A DNA stretch of 64,000 nt from an uncultured Tenacibaculum sp. (GTDB lineage: Bacteria; Bacteroidota; Bacteroidia; Flavobacteriales; Flavobacteriaceae): positions 177,536 to 241,535 of the forward strand of contig NZ_CANMMT010000006.1 in the NCBI RefSeq assembly GCF_947499065.1, written 5' to 3'. The notes under the pieces were generated by a model that saw only the letters and a list, made by a program, of their open reading frames with translations, had not been told where the DNA came from and made no database searches. The translations under genes were made by a program, and so were the position numbers. Of the stretch, positions 42,819-51,800 are shown one piece after another; within the stretch, counting starts at the first letter, position 1, and every line of letters starts with the position of its first letter.

Positions 42819-44105
42819 TTGAAAGTACTAATTATAACATATTACTGGGTGCCAGCAGGAGGTTCTGGAGTGCAGCGTTGGTTGAAGTTTGTGAAATATT
42901 TACGAAACTTTAATATTGAGCCAGTTATATATACTGTAGATGAGGCTAATTACCCTATTATAGATTCATCTTTACAAAAAGATGTTCCTAATAATATAGA
43001 ATTATTAAAGAAAAGTATTTGGGAGCCTAATGATATACTTGCATGTTTCAAGAAAAAAAGTACGAAAACAAGTGCAGGTTTTTTAAACCCTAATCCAACC
43101 TTTTTTGGAAAAATAATGCAATATACCAGAGCTAATTATTTTATTCCAGATGCAAGAAAGTTTTGGATAAAGCCTTCAGTAAAATATTTAAAAAACTATT
43201 TGAAAAATAATACTATTGATGTGGTAATTACTACAGGACCACCACATAGTTTACATTTAATAGGATTACAATTAAAAAAAGATTTAAATATAAAATGGGT
43301 AGCTGATTTTCGTGACCCATGGACAGATATAGATTATTTTCATCAATTACCCTTAACTGAAAAAGCAAAAAAGAAGCATTTTGAATTAGAAAAGGAAGTA
43401 TTGAAAGAAGCCGATGCTAGTTTAGTAATAGGGAAAACGATGAAAGAAAACTATAAAGAATATTCAAAAAATATTCATGTAGTTACTAATGGATATGATA
43501 CAGAAATTGATGCAGTAGAGGGAAAAGAAATAGTATTAGATAAAAGTTTTTCAATTACTCATATAGGTTTAATGAATGCAGATAGAAATCCTAAAATATT
43601 ATGGGAAGCATTATCTGAGTTATCAGAAGAACATTTGGACTTTAAAAACGATTTAGAAATAAAGCTAATAGGAAAAATTGCGAATGAAGTTGAAAACAGT
43701 TTAAAAAACTATAAATTTCAAAATGTAACTAAAATAAGTTATGTTCCTCATCAAGAGGTACAGCAATATCAAAGAAAATCTCAGGTGTTATTGCTGGCAG
43801 TAAATAAAGTGCCTAGTGCTAAAGGTATTATTACAGGAAAAATTTTCGAATATTTACAATCAAAACGTCCTATCTTAGCAATTGGTCCAGAAGATGGAGA
43901 TTTAGCTGAAATTTTAAATAAAACTCAATCGGGAACTATAGTTGATTTTGAATCAAAAGAAAAAATAAAGCAAGTGGTCTTAAGTTTGTATAAAAAGTAC
44001 AAACAAAATGATTTGAAAGTACCTTCTTTAGGTATAGAAAAATATCATAGAAAAGAATTGACCAAACAATTATCAGTAATACTAAAACAAGTAGTAAATT
44101 CTTGA
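42819..44105 (+). CDS. Glycosyltransferase (GT4-like) with TTG start
   Basis: The TTG at 42819 lies 1 bp after the preceding stop and is the only start that keeps the N-terminal TYYWVPAGGSGVQRWLKF, the glycine-rich loop of a large group of bacterial glycosyltransferases. The protein has 428 aa; WVADFRDPWTDIDYFHQ is a further group motif, and AKGIITGKIFEYLQSKRPIL carries the sugar-nucleotide Glu. It overlaps the next gene by 4 bp. Confidence 0.85.
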   Translation: MKVLIITYYWVPAGGSGVQRWLKFVKYLRNFNIEPVIYTVDEANYPIIDSSLQKDVPNNIELLKKSIWEPNDILACFKKKSTKTSAGFLNPNPTFFGKIMQYTRANYFIPDARKFWIKPSVKYLKNYLKNNTIDVVITTGPPHSLHLIGLQLKKDLNIKWVADFRDPWTDIDYFHQLPLTEKAKKKHFELEKEVLKEADASLVIGKTMKENYKEYSKNIHVVTNGYDTEIDAVEGKEIVLDKSFSITHIGLMNADRNPKILWEALSELSEEHLDFKNDLEIKLIGKIANEVENSLKNYKFQNVTKISYVPHQEVQQYQRKSQVLLLAVNKVPSAKGIITGKIFEYLQSKRPILAIGPEDGDLAEILNKTQSGTIVDFESKEKIKQVVLSLYKKYKQNDLKVPSLGIEKYHRKELTKQLSVILKQVVNS

Positions 44106-45187
44106 AAAAAATAGTAACTATATTAGGGGCTCGACCTCAATTTGTAAAAGGAGCAGTTTTAAGCAGAGTTATAAGGAAGTATAATGAAGTAGAGGAAGTG
44201 ATTGTTCATACAGGACAGCATTTTGATGAAAATATGAGTGCCGTTTTTTTTAATGAAATGAAAATTCCTAAACCTAAATATAATTTAGGTATAAATGGAT
44301 TAAGCCATGGAGCAATGACTGGTCAAATGCTTGAAGGAATTGAAAAAATTTTAGAAGAAGAAAAACCAGAAGCTGTCGTAGTATATGGTGATACAAATTC
44401 GACTATAGCAGGTGCTTTAGCTGCAAAAAAAATGCATATTAAAGTGGTGCATATTGAAGCAGGATTGCGTTCTTTTAATATGCAAATGCCAGAAGAGGTA
44501 AATAGAATTGTTACAGATAGAATTTCAAATTTGTTAAGTTGCCCAACAGCAGTAGCGGTAGAAAATTTGAAGAAAGAAGGATTTGATAATTTACCAATAA
44601 CTGTAGAGCAACATGGAGATATAATGAAGGATGCAGTAGAGTTCTATGGTGAGTTTTCAAATGAAAAATCGACTATTATAAGCGATTTGAAACTAAATAA
44701 AGATGAATTTGTATTAGCTACAATTCATCGACAAGAAAACACTGATGATAAAGAGAAGCTAACAGAGGTTTTTCAAGCTTTAGAAAAAATAAATGAGTCT
44801 AAAAAAGTGGTGTTACCTTTACACCCAAGAACCAAAAAGAAACTTGAGTTTTATGGTTTAACACCAGCTATTACTTTCATAGAACCAGTAGGTTATTTTG
44901 ACATGCTAGAATTATTAAAAAATTGTAGTTTAGTTGTTACTGATAGTGGTGGATTACAAAAAGAAGCTTTTTTTAATAAAAAACATTGTATTGTAGCTAG
45001 AGAAGAAACGGAGTGGGTGGAACTAGTTAATTATAATTATGCTAAGTTAGCAGGAACAAATTATACTAATATTATTAAAGCATATGAAAATTTCTTAACA
45101 GCTGATAAGAGCTTTGAAGAAAAATTATATGGTGATAATGTTGGAGAAAAGATATATGAATCAATTAAAAAACTAATTCAAGAATAA
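44102..45187 (+). CDS. wecB: UDP-N-acetylglucosamine 2-epimerase (non-hydrolysing)
   Basis: This 361-aa protein starts at TTG 44102, overlapping the previous stop as TTGA. The family motifs are all present: ILGARPQFVKGAVL, VVYGDTNSTIAGALAA, HIEAGLRSFNMQMPEEVNR and VVTDSGGLQKEAF. It interconverts UDP-GlcNAc and UDP-ManNAc, supplying ManNAc for surface polysaccharide. A hydrolysing (sialic acid) epimerase would be longer and have a kinase domain. Confidence 0.93.
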   Translation: MKKIVTILGARPQFVKGAVLSRVIRKYNEVEEVIVHTGQHFDENMSAVFFNEMKIPKPKYNLGINGLSHGAMTGQMLEGIEKILEEEKPEAVVVYGDTNSTIAGALAAKKMHIKVVHIEAGLRSFNMQMPEEVNRIVTDRISNLLSCPTAVAVENLKKEGFDNLPITVEQHGDIMKDAVEFYGEFSNEKSTIISDLKLNKDEFVLATIHRQENTDDKEKLTEVFQALEKINESKKVVLPLHPRTKKKLEFYGLTPAITFIEPVGYFDMLELLKNCSLVVTDSGGLQKEAFFNKKHCIVAREETEWVELVNYNYAKLAGTNYTNIIKAYENFLTADKSFEEKLYGDNVGEKIYESIKKLIQE

Positions 45188-45188
45188 A

Positions 45189-46694
45189 TTGGGAATTGTA
45201 TTTAAACAATCATTTAGGAATACTATTATAATCTATTTAGGATTTCTAATAGGAGGAATCAATACTATAGTTTTATATTCAAGATTTTTAAAAGATGAAT
45301 ATTATGGATTGGCAATGTATGTGTTTGCAGCATCTAATTTATTGTTACCAATAATAGCCTTAGGAGTTCATTTTACTATCATTAAATTCTTTTCAGGATA
45401 TAAGACTAAAAAAGAAAAAGATAGTTTTTTGGGGGCGGTACTATTTCTTCCTTTACTAGTTGCATTACCAGTAGGTTTTTTTTGGGATTTCTTTCATAAT
45501 CAAATTATGGATTATATTTCAAAAAGTAATGTTGAAGGAAATCAAATTGTAGAAAGTTACACTATATACATATATGTAATTGCTGTAGCGTGTGCTTATT
45601 TTGAAGTTTTCTATTCATGGGCGAAAGTTCAAATGCAATCAGTTTTTGGAAATCTTTTAAAGGAGCTTTACAATAGGGTAGCTATAATGATTATGCTATT
45701 TGCTGTAAATTTTGAGCTAATAACTAAGCAAGAATTTCTGTATTATATGGCTATATCGTACATTATAAGAACATTTTTAATGATGTTATATGCGTTTAGC
45801 TTATATAGACCTAAAATAACGTTTACATTACCTCATAACTTTAAAGAAGTATTACGTTACACATTTTATATAGTATTGGCAGGAAGTGCAGGTGCAATTG
45901 TTTTAGATATTGATAAAATAATGATACCAGGAAAAGATGGTTTTGCTACCGCAGCTTATTATGGTGTTGCATTATTTATAGGAACATTCATAGAAGCTCC
46001 AAGTAGAGCAATGGGACAAATTTTACAACCTCTTACATCTAAATCTATAAATGATAATAATACGAAGGAAACAGAAAGTTTATATAAAAAAAGTTCAATA
46101 AATTTATTGGTTATTGGAGGGTTATTTTTTGTTTTGGTAAACTGTAATGTAACTGAGTTGTTTAAAATAATGCCAAATAAGAATTATGGTGAAGGAGGAA
46201 TTTTAGTTGTTTTATTAATATCTATTGGTAAATTGTTTTTAATGTCTTTAGGAAGTAATGGTGCAATTATAACCAACTCAAAATTTTATAGAATTGTAAT
46301 GCCAATAGGAGTAGGGTCTGCTTTCCTAGTGTTTTATTTGAATAAACTCTTCTATAATTATATAGGTATGGGAACAGAAGGTTTAGCATTAGCTACTTTA
46401 TTAACCATTTTATTCTTTAATATTTTTAAGCTATGGTTTGTAAGTAATAAGTTAAAAATGTTCCCTTATACAGGTAAAACATTTCAAATGATTTTAATAA
46501 TTATTGTAATGTTTTTTGGTTTTTATTTTTGGGATTTTTCAGTTCCTGAGTTCTCAGCTTTCGATTTTCCGTTAGACCCAATAGTTAATATTATTTTGAA
46601 GAGTATTTTAATAATAATAGCTTATATATTTATTGTAGTTAAATTATCTATATCTAGTCAAATAAATAACTTAGTAGCTAGGTTTATTAAATAA
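45189..46694 (+). CDS. Polysaccharide flippase (Wzx/MATE-like)
   Basis: This 501-aa protein begins at a TTG 1 bp after the wecB stop. It has 13-14 helices. N-terminal GFLIGGINTIVLYSRFLKDE and VLDIDKIMIPGKDGFATAAY are the recognisable polysaccharide-biosynthesis/MATE segments. It probably flips a lipid-linked oligosaccharide across the inner membrane and is the last gene of the four-gene operon. No polymerase (Wzy) gene is visible nearby. Confidence 0.87.
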   Translation: MGIVFKQSFRNTIIIYLGFLIGGINTIVLYSRFLKDEYYGLAMYVFAASNLLLPIIALGVHFTIIKFFSGYKTKKEKDSFLGAVLFLPLLVALPVGFFWDFFHNQIMDYISKSNVEGNQIVESYTIYIYVIAVACAYFEVFYSWAKVQMQSVFGNLLKELYNRVAIMIMLFAVNFELITKQEFLYYMAISYIIRTFLMMLYAFSLYRPKITFTLPHNFKEVLRYTFYIVLAGSAGAIVLDIDKIMIPGKDGFATAAYYGVALFIGTFIEAPSRAMGQILQPLTSKSINDNNTKETESLYKKSSINLLVIGGLFFVLVNCNVTELFKIMPNKNYGEGGILVVLLISIGKLFLMSLGSNGAIITNSKFYRIVMPIGVGSAFLVFYLNKLFYNYIGMGTEGLALATLLTILFFNIFKLWFVSNKLKMFPYTGKTFQMILIIIVMFFGFYFWDFSVPEFSAFDFPLDPIVNIILKSILIIIAYIFIVVKLSISSQINNLVARFIK

Positions 46695-46760
46695 AAAAAG
46701 ACTGTATTCACAAAAGGAATAAGTCTTTAATAAGGGAAAAAGAAATAAGGGGAATATTTC
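46692..46760 (-). ncRNA. Predicted small RNA C after Crp/Fnr paralog 1
   Basis: Box TATATTTG (minus strand, 46766-46773) lies about 30 bp from the centre of TTAACATATGTTTA (46797-46810). About 70 bp later a terminator hairpin (46697-46703 with 46722-46728, plus an inner AUUC/GAAU helix) is followed by a U-run on the minus strand only. The RNA contains UUCCCCUUAUUUC and UUUUUCCCUUA. No ORF is present. It would end just before the flippase 3' end. Confidence 0.4.
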
Positions 46761-46765
46761 GACGG

Positions 46766-46810
46766 CAAATATACAGTTGTTTTAGTATTTTGTTGATTAA
46801 CATATGTTTA
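46766..46810 (-). promoter_or_regulatory. Crp-like operator and promoter of unit C
   Basis: Near-palindrome TTAACATATGTTTA at 46797-46810 lies 14 bp beyond the Crp/Fnr stop codon. The TATATTTG box is 23 bp further on; the centre would be near -43, a position typical of Crp activators. Confidence 0.45.
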
Positions 46811-46824
46811 TAAAAAGAGTTTTT

Positions 46825-47394
46825 TTATAAAGCTTTTTTAATTCTACTTAATTGAACAGGAGAAATGTTAAGAAATGAAGCGATGTGTTTTTGAGCAATT
46901 AAATTATCTATTCCTGGAATTCTTTTTCTCAATTTTAAATACCTTTCTTTTGCAGTGTACATAGAAATGTCAAGAATAATATTTTCAGCCTTTAAATAAG
47001 CGTCTTCTAAGATTTTTACATAGAAAGTACTCATCTCATGGTGTTTCAAAGTAAGTTCCTTAAATTTATGAAAGCTCCCTCTATAACCAGTTACTTTTGT
47101 TAAAGCTTGATAGTTGAGTTCAGAAGGTATTTCTCTCATCATTGCTGAGGCTCCACCAGTAGTTTGACCAGAAGTAAAGAAAGTTCGGGTAGCTTCTTTT
47201 CCAGTTTCGGTTTCAAGATAAGATCTAACTATTCCTGTTTTAATAATGAAAAAATCAGTAGGATATTCATTAGTTTTTACTAAAAAATCTAAAGGCTCCA
47301 ATTCGGAATATGTGACTAGATTTTCAAAAATAGAGATGATATTACTAGGTATACCGGTAAATTGATAAAGAAATTGTTCAATATCAGTTCTCAT
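46825..47394 (-). CDS. Crp/Fnr-family regulator, paralog 1
   Basis: This 189-aa protein has an N-terminal cyclic-nucleotide-binding-type fold (PTDFFIIKTGIVRSYLETET) and a C-terminal HTH ending KHIASFLNISPVQLSRIKKA. It is a clear paralog of the next gene (same ISPVQLSRIKK/ITPVQLSRIKK ending, similar length). No Cys cluster is present. Its leader contains AATTAACAAGTTA (47406-47418), complementary to part of predicted RNA D. Confidence 0.85.
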   Translation of the reverse strand: MRTDIEQFLYQFTGIPSNIISIFENLVTYSELEPLDFLVKTNEYPTDFFIIKTGIVRSYLETETGKEATRTFFTSGQTTGGASAMMREIPSELNYQALTKVTGYRGSFHKFKELTLKHHEMSTFYVKILEDAYLKAENIILDISMYTAKERYLKLRKRIPGIDNLIAQKHIASFLNISPVQLSRIKKAL

Positions 47395-47405
47395 AAAAAT
47401 ATATA

Positions 47406-47568
47406 AATTAACAAGTTAGCCCCTTTTGAGAGTAGCTAAATTTAATGAAAATAATGAGATAAAAAAAATAGACGCAAAAAATCAGACTTATATAAGGGGA
47501 TAAGTCTGATTATTGAAAAAAAAGTATTAATTAGGGGAATTTTTTTTCAAGTGTGTAACTTGTTAATT
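47406..47568. repeat. 13-nt inverted repeat linking RNA D and the crp leader
   Basis: AATTAACAAGTTA at 47406-47418 and its reverse complement at 47556-47568 frame this region. The first lies 12 bp from the paralog 1 start codon, the second within the 5' part of RNA D. Confidence 0.5.
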
Positions 47569-47569
47569 A
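47476..47569 (-). ncRNA. Predicted small RNA D after Crp/Fnr paralog 2
   Basis: The minus-strand box TATATTCG (47575-47582) lies about 30 bp from the centre of ATTAACATATGTTAAT (47604-47619). About 90 bp later a perfect 12-bp terminator stem (47480-47491 with 47500-47511) carries the loop CCCCUUAU and a U-run. A second C-rich site, UUCCCCUAA, lies upstream. No ORF is present. An alternative reading is an attenuated leader of Crp/Fnr paralog 1. Confidence 0.45.
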
Positions 47570-47574
47570 CGCTA

Positions 47575-47619
47575 CGAATATAAAAGAGATTTAAAATTTA
47601 CGCATTAACATATGTTAAT
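47575..47619 (-). promoter_or_regulatory. Crp-like operator and promoter of unit D
   Basis: Perfect 16-bp palindrome ATTAACATATGTTAAT at 47604-47619, 7 bp beyond the paralog 2 stop codon. The TATATTCG box is 21 bp further on. It shares the site and geometry of unit C. Confidence 0.5.
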
Positions 47620-47626
47620 AAAAGCG

Positions 47627-48202
47627 TTATCTATAACTATTCTTTTTAATACGACTTAATTGAACAGGAGTAATATTTAAATAAGAAGCAATGTGATATT
47701 GATTGATTAAATTATCAATATTTGGAAGTCTTTTTTTAAGCTTTTCATATCTTTGAGAAGCGTCTAATATAGATAGTTCAAGTATTTTTGCTTCTTCTCT
47801 CATATAAATATGTTCTAGGACTTTATAGTGAAAAATAGAAAGGTCATGATGTTTTAATGATAAATTATAAAAAGATTGATAATTGCATTCTAAAACTTCA
47901 CAATCGGTTAAGCATTCATAAACTAAATTGGAAGGAGTATTTGTAATTAAAGCACCTAAATTACCTGTTGTAGTTATTGGTACAAATATAGTTTTAGTGT
48001 ACTCTTTACCTTTTTCATCAATTAAAAAAGATCTCACAACACCAGATTTTAAAATATAAAAGTTTGTAGGAGTTTGATTTAAAGCTACAAGTTTATGGTC
48101 TTTGGAAAAACTTTTGGAGAGCATTAGTCTATTAAATTCTTCAAAAGAATTCTCTGAAACTTTATCATAAAAATTAAAAACAAAGTTTCGGAAAAAAGAC
48201 AT
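47627..48202 (-). CDS. Crp/Fnr-family regulator, paralog 2
   Basis: This 191-aa protein has TPTNFYILKSGVVRSFLIDE in the sensor fold and a C-terminal HTH, QYHIASYLNITPVQLSRIKK. It sits 21 bp after the wbqC gene and may be the last gene of that operon. It is closely related to paralog 1, and each gene is followed by a palindrome and short transcription unit, so gene and 3' region look duplicated together. Confidence 0.85.
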   Translation of the reverse strand: MSFFRNFVFNFYDKVSENSFEEFNRLMLSKSFSKDHKLVALNQTPTNFYILKSGVVRSFLIDEKGKEYTKTIFVPITTTGNLGALITNTPSNLVYECLTDCEVLECNYQSFYNLSLKHHDLSIFHYKVLEHIYMREEAKILELSILDASQRYEKLKKRLPNIDNLINQYHIASYLNITPVQLSRIKKNSYR

Positions 48203-48223
48203 AAAATATTATTTAAGAGTGTG

Positions 48224-48844
48224 TTATCCCAAATTTACATTAATTTTTTCTAAAAAACTAATAGCATTTGGTCCTTCCATAAAAAGTAAGTCTAGGATTG
48301 ATAAATTAGGAATAAAACCATATTTATCATCAAACATTTGAACATAAGTGTCGAGTTCAATTTCTAAGCCTTTTTTAGCAAGAGCTAAACTTCTATAATC
48401 AATAGTTTCTGCTGTTAAACTATAATTTTCAGTTTTTAAAAAAGAAGTTTCTATTTGTAAAGCATCAGAAATAAACAAATGACAATCAATATTTACATCT
48501 TGTAAAAAAGTGTACTTTTTAGTGAATATTCTTGATAAATCATCTTCAAAAAACTCAAAATAAGGAGAAGATCGATAAGCTGATTGTAAGGATTTAAAAT
48601 GTTGAGATTGCCAAGGAAAATCATTTTCAACTAAAGTATCCTTAGTTTTTTTTCTTCCCTCTTTTATTTTATGCTTTACAGGTACGTTTAAGGCAAGTCT
48701 ACCATTAGCGCCGTATATATAACAACGATTACGATATGTTTGTTTTTGATAATTATCGTGTATTTCAAAACAAATCGAGTCTGATTGATATATTGCTGCG
48801 TATTGTGAAATAGGAGCAAAGTATGTTGGAATAAATAATGCCAT
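48224..48844 (-). CDS. WbqC-family protein
   Basis: This 206-aa protein has YFAPISQYAAIYQSDSICFE, then NYQKQTYRNRCYIYGANGRL and LNVPVKHK, all typical of the WbqC family found in polysaccharide loci and, in flavobacteria, downstream of lepB. The function is unresolved. It overlaps the signal peptidase stop by 1 bp. Confidence 0.88.
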   Translation of the reverse strand: MALFIPTYFAPISQYAAIYQSDSICFEIHDNYQKQTYRNRCYIYGANGRLALNVPVKHKIKEGRKKTKDTLVENDFPWQSQHFKSLQSAYRSSPYFEFFEDDLSRIFTKKYTFLQDVNIDCHLFISDALQIETSFLKTENYSLTAETIDYRSLALAKKGLEIELDTYVQMFDDKYGFIPNLSILDLLFMEGPNAISFLEKINVNLG

Positions 48845-50439
48845 TAAGACTTATTCTTTTTACCTTTTCTGAAACTATAAACTGTATATCCAGCAATTAA
48901 AAGAACTACAACCCATAAATAAGAAGTAGGTTTACCAGATCCACCAACAGTTGTAAACATTCTATCCCAACGTATTGATTTTATTTTAGCACCAAAGTCA
49001 AGAATAGAAATATTAGGGTCCCAACTTAACCAAATCATTACAGGTTTACCAACAACGTGGTCAATTGGTACATATCCCCAATTTCTAGCATCTAATGAGT
49101 TCTGACGATTGTCTCCCATCATCCAGTAATAATCTTGTTTAAAAGTATATGTTTTGGCTTTTTTACCGTTGATATAAATATTATTTCCGAATATTGTTAA
49201 ATCGTTGTTTTCGTATCTTCTAATAATTTGTTCGTAAAAAGGAATTGTATTTTCATTCAATTCGACTGTAGCGCCTTTTTTAGGAATATAAATAGGTCCG
49301 AAGTTGTCACCAGACCAAGCATATTTTGGGCTGTGAGGGAAAACAGATTTGTTGTAATAACCTTTTGGGTGTATGTCTTTAGAAACCTTTTTTATAAGTG
49401 GATTTTTAGATAAAGAAGCTGCTTCATCATCAGTTAGGTTGAAGTAATAAAATGCACGATCATTAGACATTTTACCTTCTCCGTTTTTGTTATATTCTCT
49501 TATAACACTCATAGGTAATTCTTTACCGTCTGTATCAACTTTAAAATACCACTGTGGTTTAGCTCTGTCTGGTAATACAGTTTTTTTACCATTAATGTAC
49601 ACATAACCATCTCTAACTTCTAAGGTGTCTCCTGGTATACCAGTAGCTCTTTTTACATAGTTTGTTCTTTTGTCAATTGGTTTGTATGTCGGCTTTCCAG
49701 ATCTATCTCCCCACATTAAAGCTAACGTATCCGAAGGCCAGCTAAATACAACAATATCATTGCGTTTAATTTTTTGAAAACCAGGTAAACGCATGTATGG
49801 TAATGAAAGTTTGTTTAAAAAACTATCTTCATTTTTATCATTAGATAAATAAGATTTTACACCTAAACCAGGTATAGTATCATGAGCCATTGGTGCGGCA
49901 ACAACAGTATTTGGCACACGAGCTCCGTAGTGAAACTTACTTACAAATAAATAATCCCCAACTAATAGTGTTTTCTCTAAAGAAGAAGTAGGGATTGTAT
50001 ATGGTTGCATAAAATATGTGTGCACTAAAGTAGCAGCAATAATCGCAAAAGAAATAGAGCTAACCCATTCACCCAATTCAGACCTAGGTTCTAAGCTTCT
50101 ATTTTCGATATATTTAGCTTCGGTAGCATAATTTATATAGTAAATATATAATCCTAAAGTTAAGATAACTAGAATAGTATCTTTTCGTTGATTAAAACCA
50201 AAACTTCTACAAGTTTCTACCCATATAATTGGGAACATTAACAAATTTACAATAGGAAAGAATAACAAAATGACCCACCATTTAGGTCTGTTTATAATTT
50301 GCATTAAAATTATAGCATTGTAAACAGGAATAGCAGCTTCCCATGCTTGTCTTCCAGCTCTAACATAAAGTTTCCAAGTTCCTAAAAAATGAATTACTTG
50401 AAGTATTAAGAAGAATATAAACCATTCAGTAAATGTCAT
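48844..50439 (-). CDS. lepB: Signal peptidase I, long Bacteroidota form
   Basis: This 531-aa protein has an N-terminal multi-helix part (residues about 1-110, DUF5684-like) before the S26 peptidase. The nucleophile Ser is in MQPYTIPTSSLEKTLLVGD near 150, the Lys in NYVKRATGIPGDTLEVRDG near 267, and MMGDNRQNSLDARNWGYVP is box E. A large insertion separates boxes D and E, common in this phylum. One further membrane helix ends the protein. It cleaves signal peptides at the periplasmic face. Confidence 0.94.
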   Translation of the reverse strand: MTFTEWFIFFLILQVIHFLGTWKLYVRAGRQAWEAAIPVYNAIILMQIINRPKWWVILLFFPIVNLLMFPIIWVETCRSFGFNQRKDTILVILTLGLYIYYINYATEAKYIENRSLEPRSELGEWVSSISFAIIAATLVHTYFMQPYTIPTSSLEKTLLVGDYLFVSKFHYGARVPNTVVAAPMAHDTIPGLGVKSYLSNDKNEDSFLNKLSLPYMRLPGFQKIKRNDIVVFSWPSDTLALMWGDRSGKPTYKPIDKRTNYVKRATGIPGDTLEVRDGYVYINGKKTVLPDRAKPQWYFKVDTDGKELPMSVIREYNKNGEGKMSNDRAFYYFNLTDDEAASLSKNPLIKKVSKDIHPKGYYNKSVFPHSPKYAWSGDNFGPIYIPKKGATVELNENTIPFYEQIIRRYENNDLTIFGNNIYINGKKAKTYTFKQDYYWMMGDNRQNSLDARNWGYVPIDHVVGKPVMIWLSWDPNISILDFGAKIKSIRWDRMFTTVGGSGKPTSYLWVVVLLIAGYTVYSFRKGKKNKS

Positions 50440-50518
50440 AATGTATATATTTTGGTTTCCCTTAAAAAGGAATAAAATTCAATAGTATTAGTGTCTTTTT
50501 TCTCTATTTGTTACCTAA

Positions 50519-51220
50519 TTAACCTAAGTTTAACACATCTCTCATTGTATAAACTCCAGTTTTAGAAATTAACCATTCAGCAGCTACAACAGCACCTAAG
50601 GCAAAGCCTTGTCTGTTATGAGCGGTGTGTTTTATATCTATAGTGTCAATTTCTGAGTTATAAGTTACTGTATGTGTGCCAGGAACTTCTGGTGTTCGAA
50701 TAGCAGAAATAGAAATATTATTTTCCGATGTTTTTTTATCTAACTCCCAAGCTGTTTTGTCCGAATTTTCAATAATTCCTTCAGCAAGAGTAATCGCAGT
50801 TCCACTTGGAGCGTCTAATTTTTTAGTGTGATGAATTTCCTCAATAGAAACATTATATTGATTTAATGTATTCATCATTTTAGAAAGCTGTTTGTTTAAC
50901 TCAAAAAAAACATTAACGCCTAAGCTAAAGTTTGAAGCGTAAATAAAGGCTCCTTTTTTTTCATTACACAATTCAACAACAGAATTATAGTGTTCTAACC
51001 AACCAGTTGTTCCAGAAACTACAGGTATTTTATTGTTAATACAGTTTGTTATATTGTTAAATGCAGAAGAAGGTATACTAAAATCAATAGCAACATCAGC
51101 ATCGGAAATGTTATAATCTTCTTTTCCAGAAGTTTTGATTACTATTTCATGACCTCTTTGTAAAGCAATTTTTTCAATTTCTTTACCCATTCTACCATAA
51201 CCAAGTAAGGCTATTTTCAT
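50519..51220 (-). CDS. dapB: 4-hydroxy-tetrahydrodipicolinate reductase
   Basis: This 233-aa protein has the nucleotide-binding GYGRMGKEIE near residue 7, SGTTGW, and the substrate-binding loop EIHHTKKLDAPSGTA with the catalytic His-His-x-x-Lys. It is a step of lysine and diaminopimelate synthesis. The length is the short form of the family usual in Bacteroidota (E. coli 273). One base separates it from the DUF5683 gene. Confidence 0.95.
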   Translation of the reverse strand: MKIALLGYGRMGKEIEKIALQRGHEIVIKTSGKEDYNISDADVAIDFSIPSSAFNNITNCINNKIPVVSGTTGWLEHYNSVVELCNEKKGAFIYASNFSLGVNVFFELNKQLSKMMNTLNQYNVSIEEIHHTKKLDAPSGTAITLAEGIIENSDKTAWELDKKTSENNISISAIRTPEVPGTHTVTYNSEIDTIDIKHTAHNRQGFALGAVVAAEWLISKTGVYTMRDVLNLG

Positions 51221-51221
51221 T

Positions 51222-51800
51222 TTAAAAAGAATATTTTAAAGTTAAACCAACTTTTGGGGCTTCAATAAGCATAGGATCTGGTTGAATTGTAGGATTTATA
51301 GATAAACTATCGTCTGTGTCAAATTGCAATAAATGAGCATTAACACTAGCTTCTACAATTTGTAAAACATATAGTAAAACACCAGTTAAAAGAGAGAGGT
51401 CTCTGTTTTTACGCAATGTTTTTTGTGCATTTTCTAAACCAGTTGTTGAAATACTTGGATTTCCATTTAATCCATCAAATTCATCAGGAAGTCCTTGGCT
51501 ACGAAGTTTAAAAGCGGTTCTAAAACGATCGTATTCATTACTATTGTCAACGTAAAAGTAAACACTAGCTCCTATGGCAGCCCAAACAATAGGGGCTTTC
51601 CAATATTTTTTGTTATAAATTTGACCACCTCCAGGAAAAATAGCTGAATAAAAAGCTGCTTTTGAAGGTGATAAAGGATTGTATTTATCGCTACCTATTT
51701 GTAATTGTTTGGCTCTTATAGCTGTTGAATCTTTTTGAGCAAATGAAGTTTGACTAAAAGAAACACACAAAAAAACGAATATGATAAGTCGAATGTTCAA
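51222..51800 (-). CDS. DUF5683 secreted/membrane protein
   Basis: This 192-aa protein has a signal peptide (ends TSFAQK). SPSKAAFYSAIFPGGGQIYNKKYWKAP is the DUF5683 signature, followed by two hydrophobic segments. The place between parB and dapB is conserved in flavobacteria, but the function is not known. It abuts parB with no gap. Confidence 0.87.
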   Translation of the reverse strand: MNIRLIIFVFLCVSFSQTSFAQKDSTAIRAKQLQIGSDKYNPLSPSKAAFYSAIFPGGGQIYNKKYWKAPIVWAAIGASVYFYVDNSNEYDRFRTAFKLRSQGLPDEFDGLNGNPSISTTGLENAQKTLRKNRDLSLLTGVLLYVLQIVEASVNAHLLQFDTDDSLSINPTIQPDPMLIEAPKVGLTLKYSF

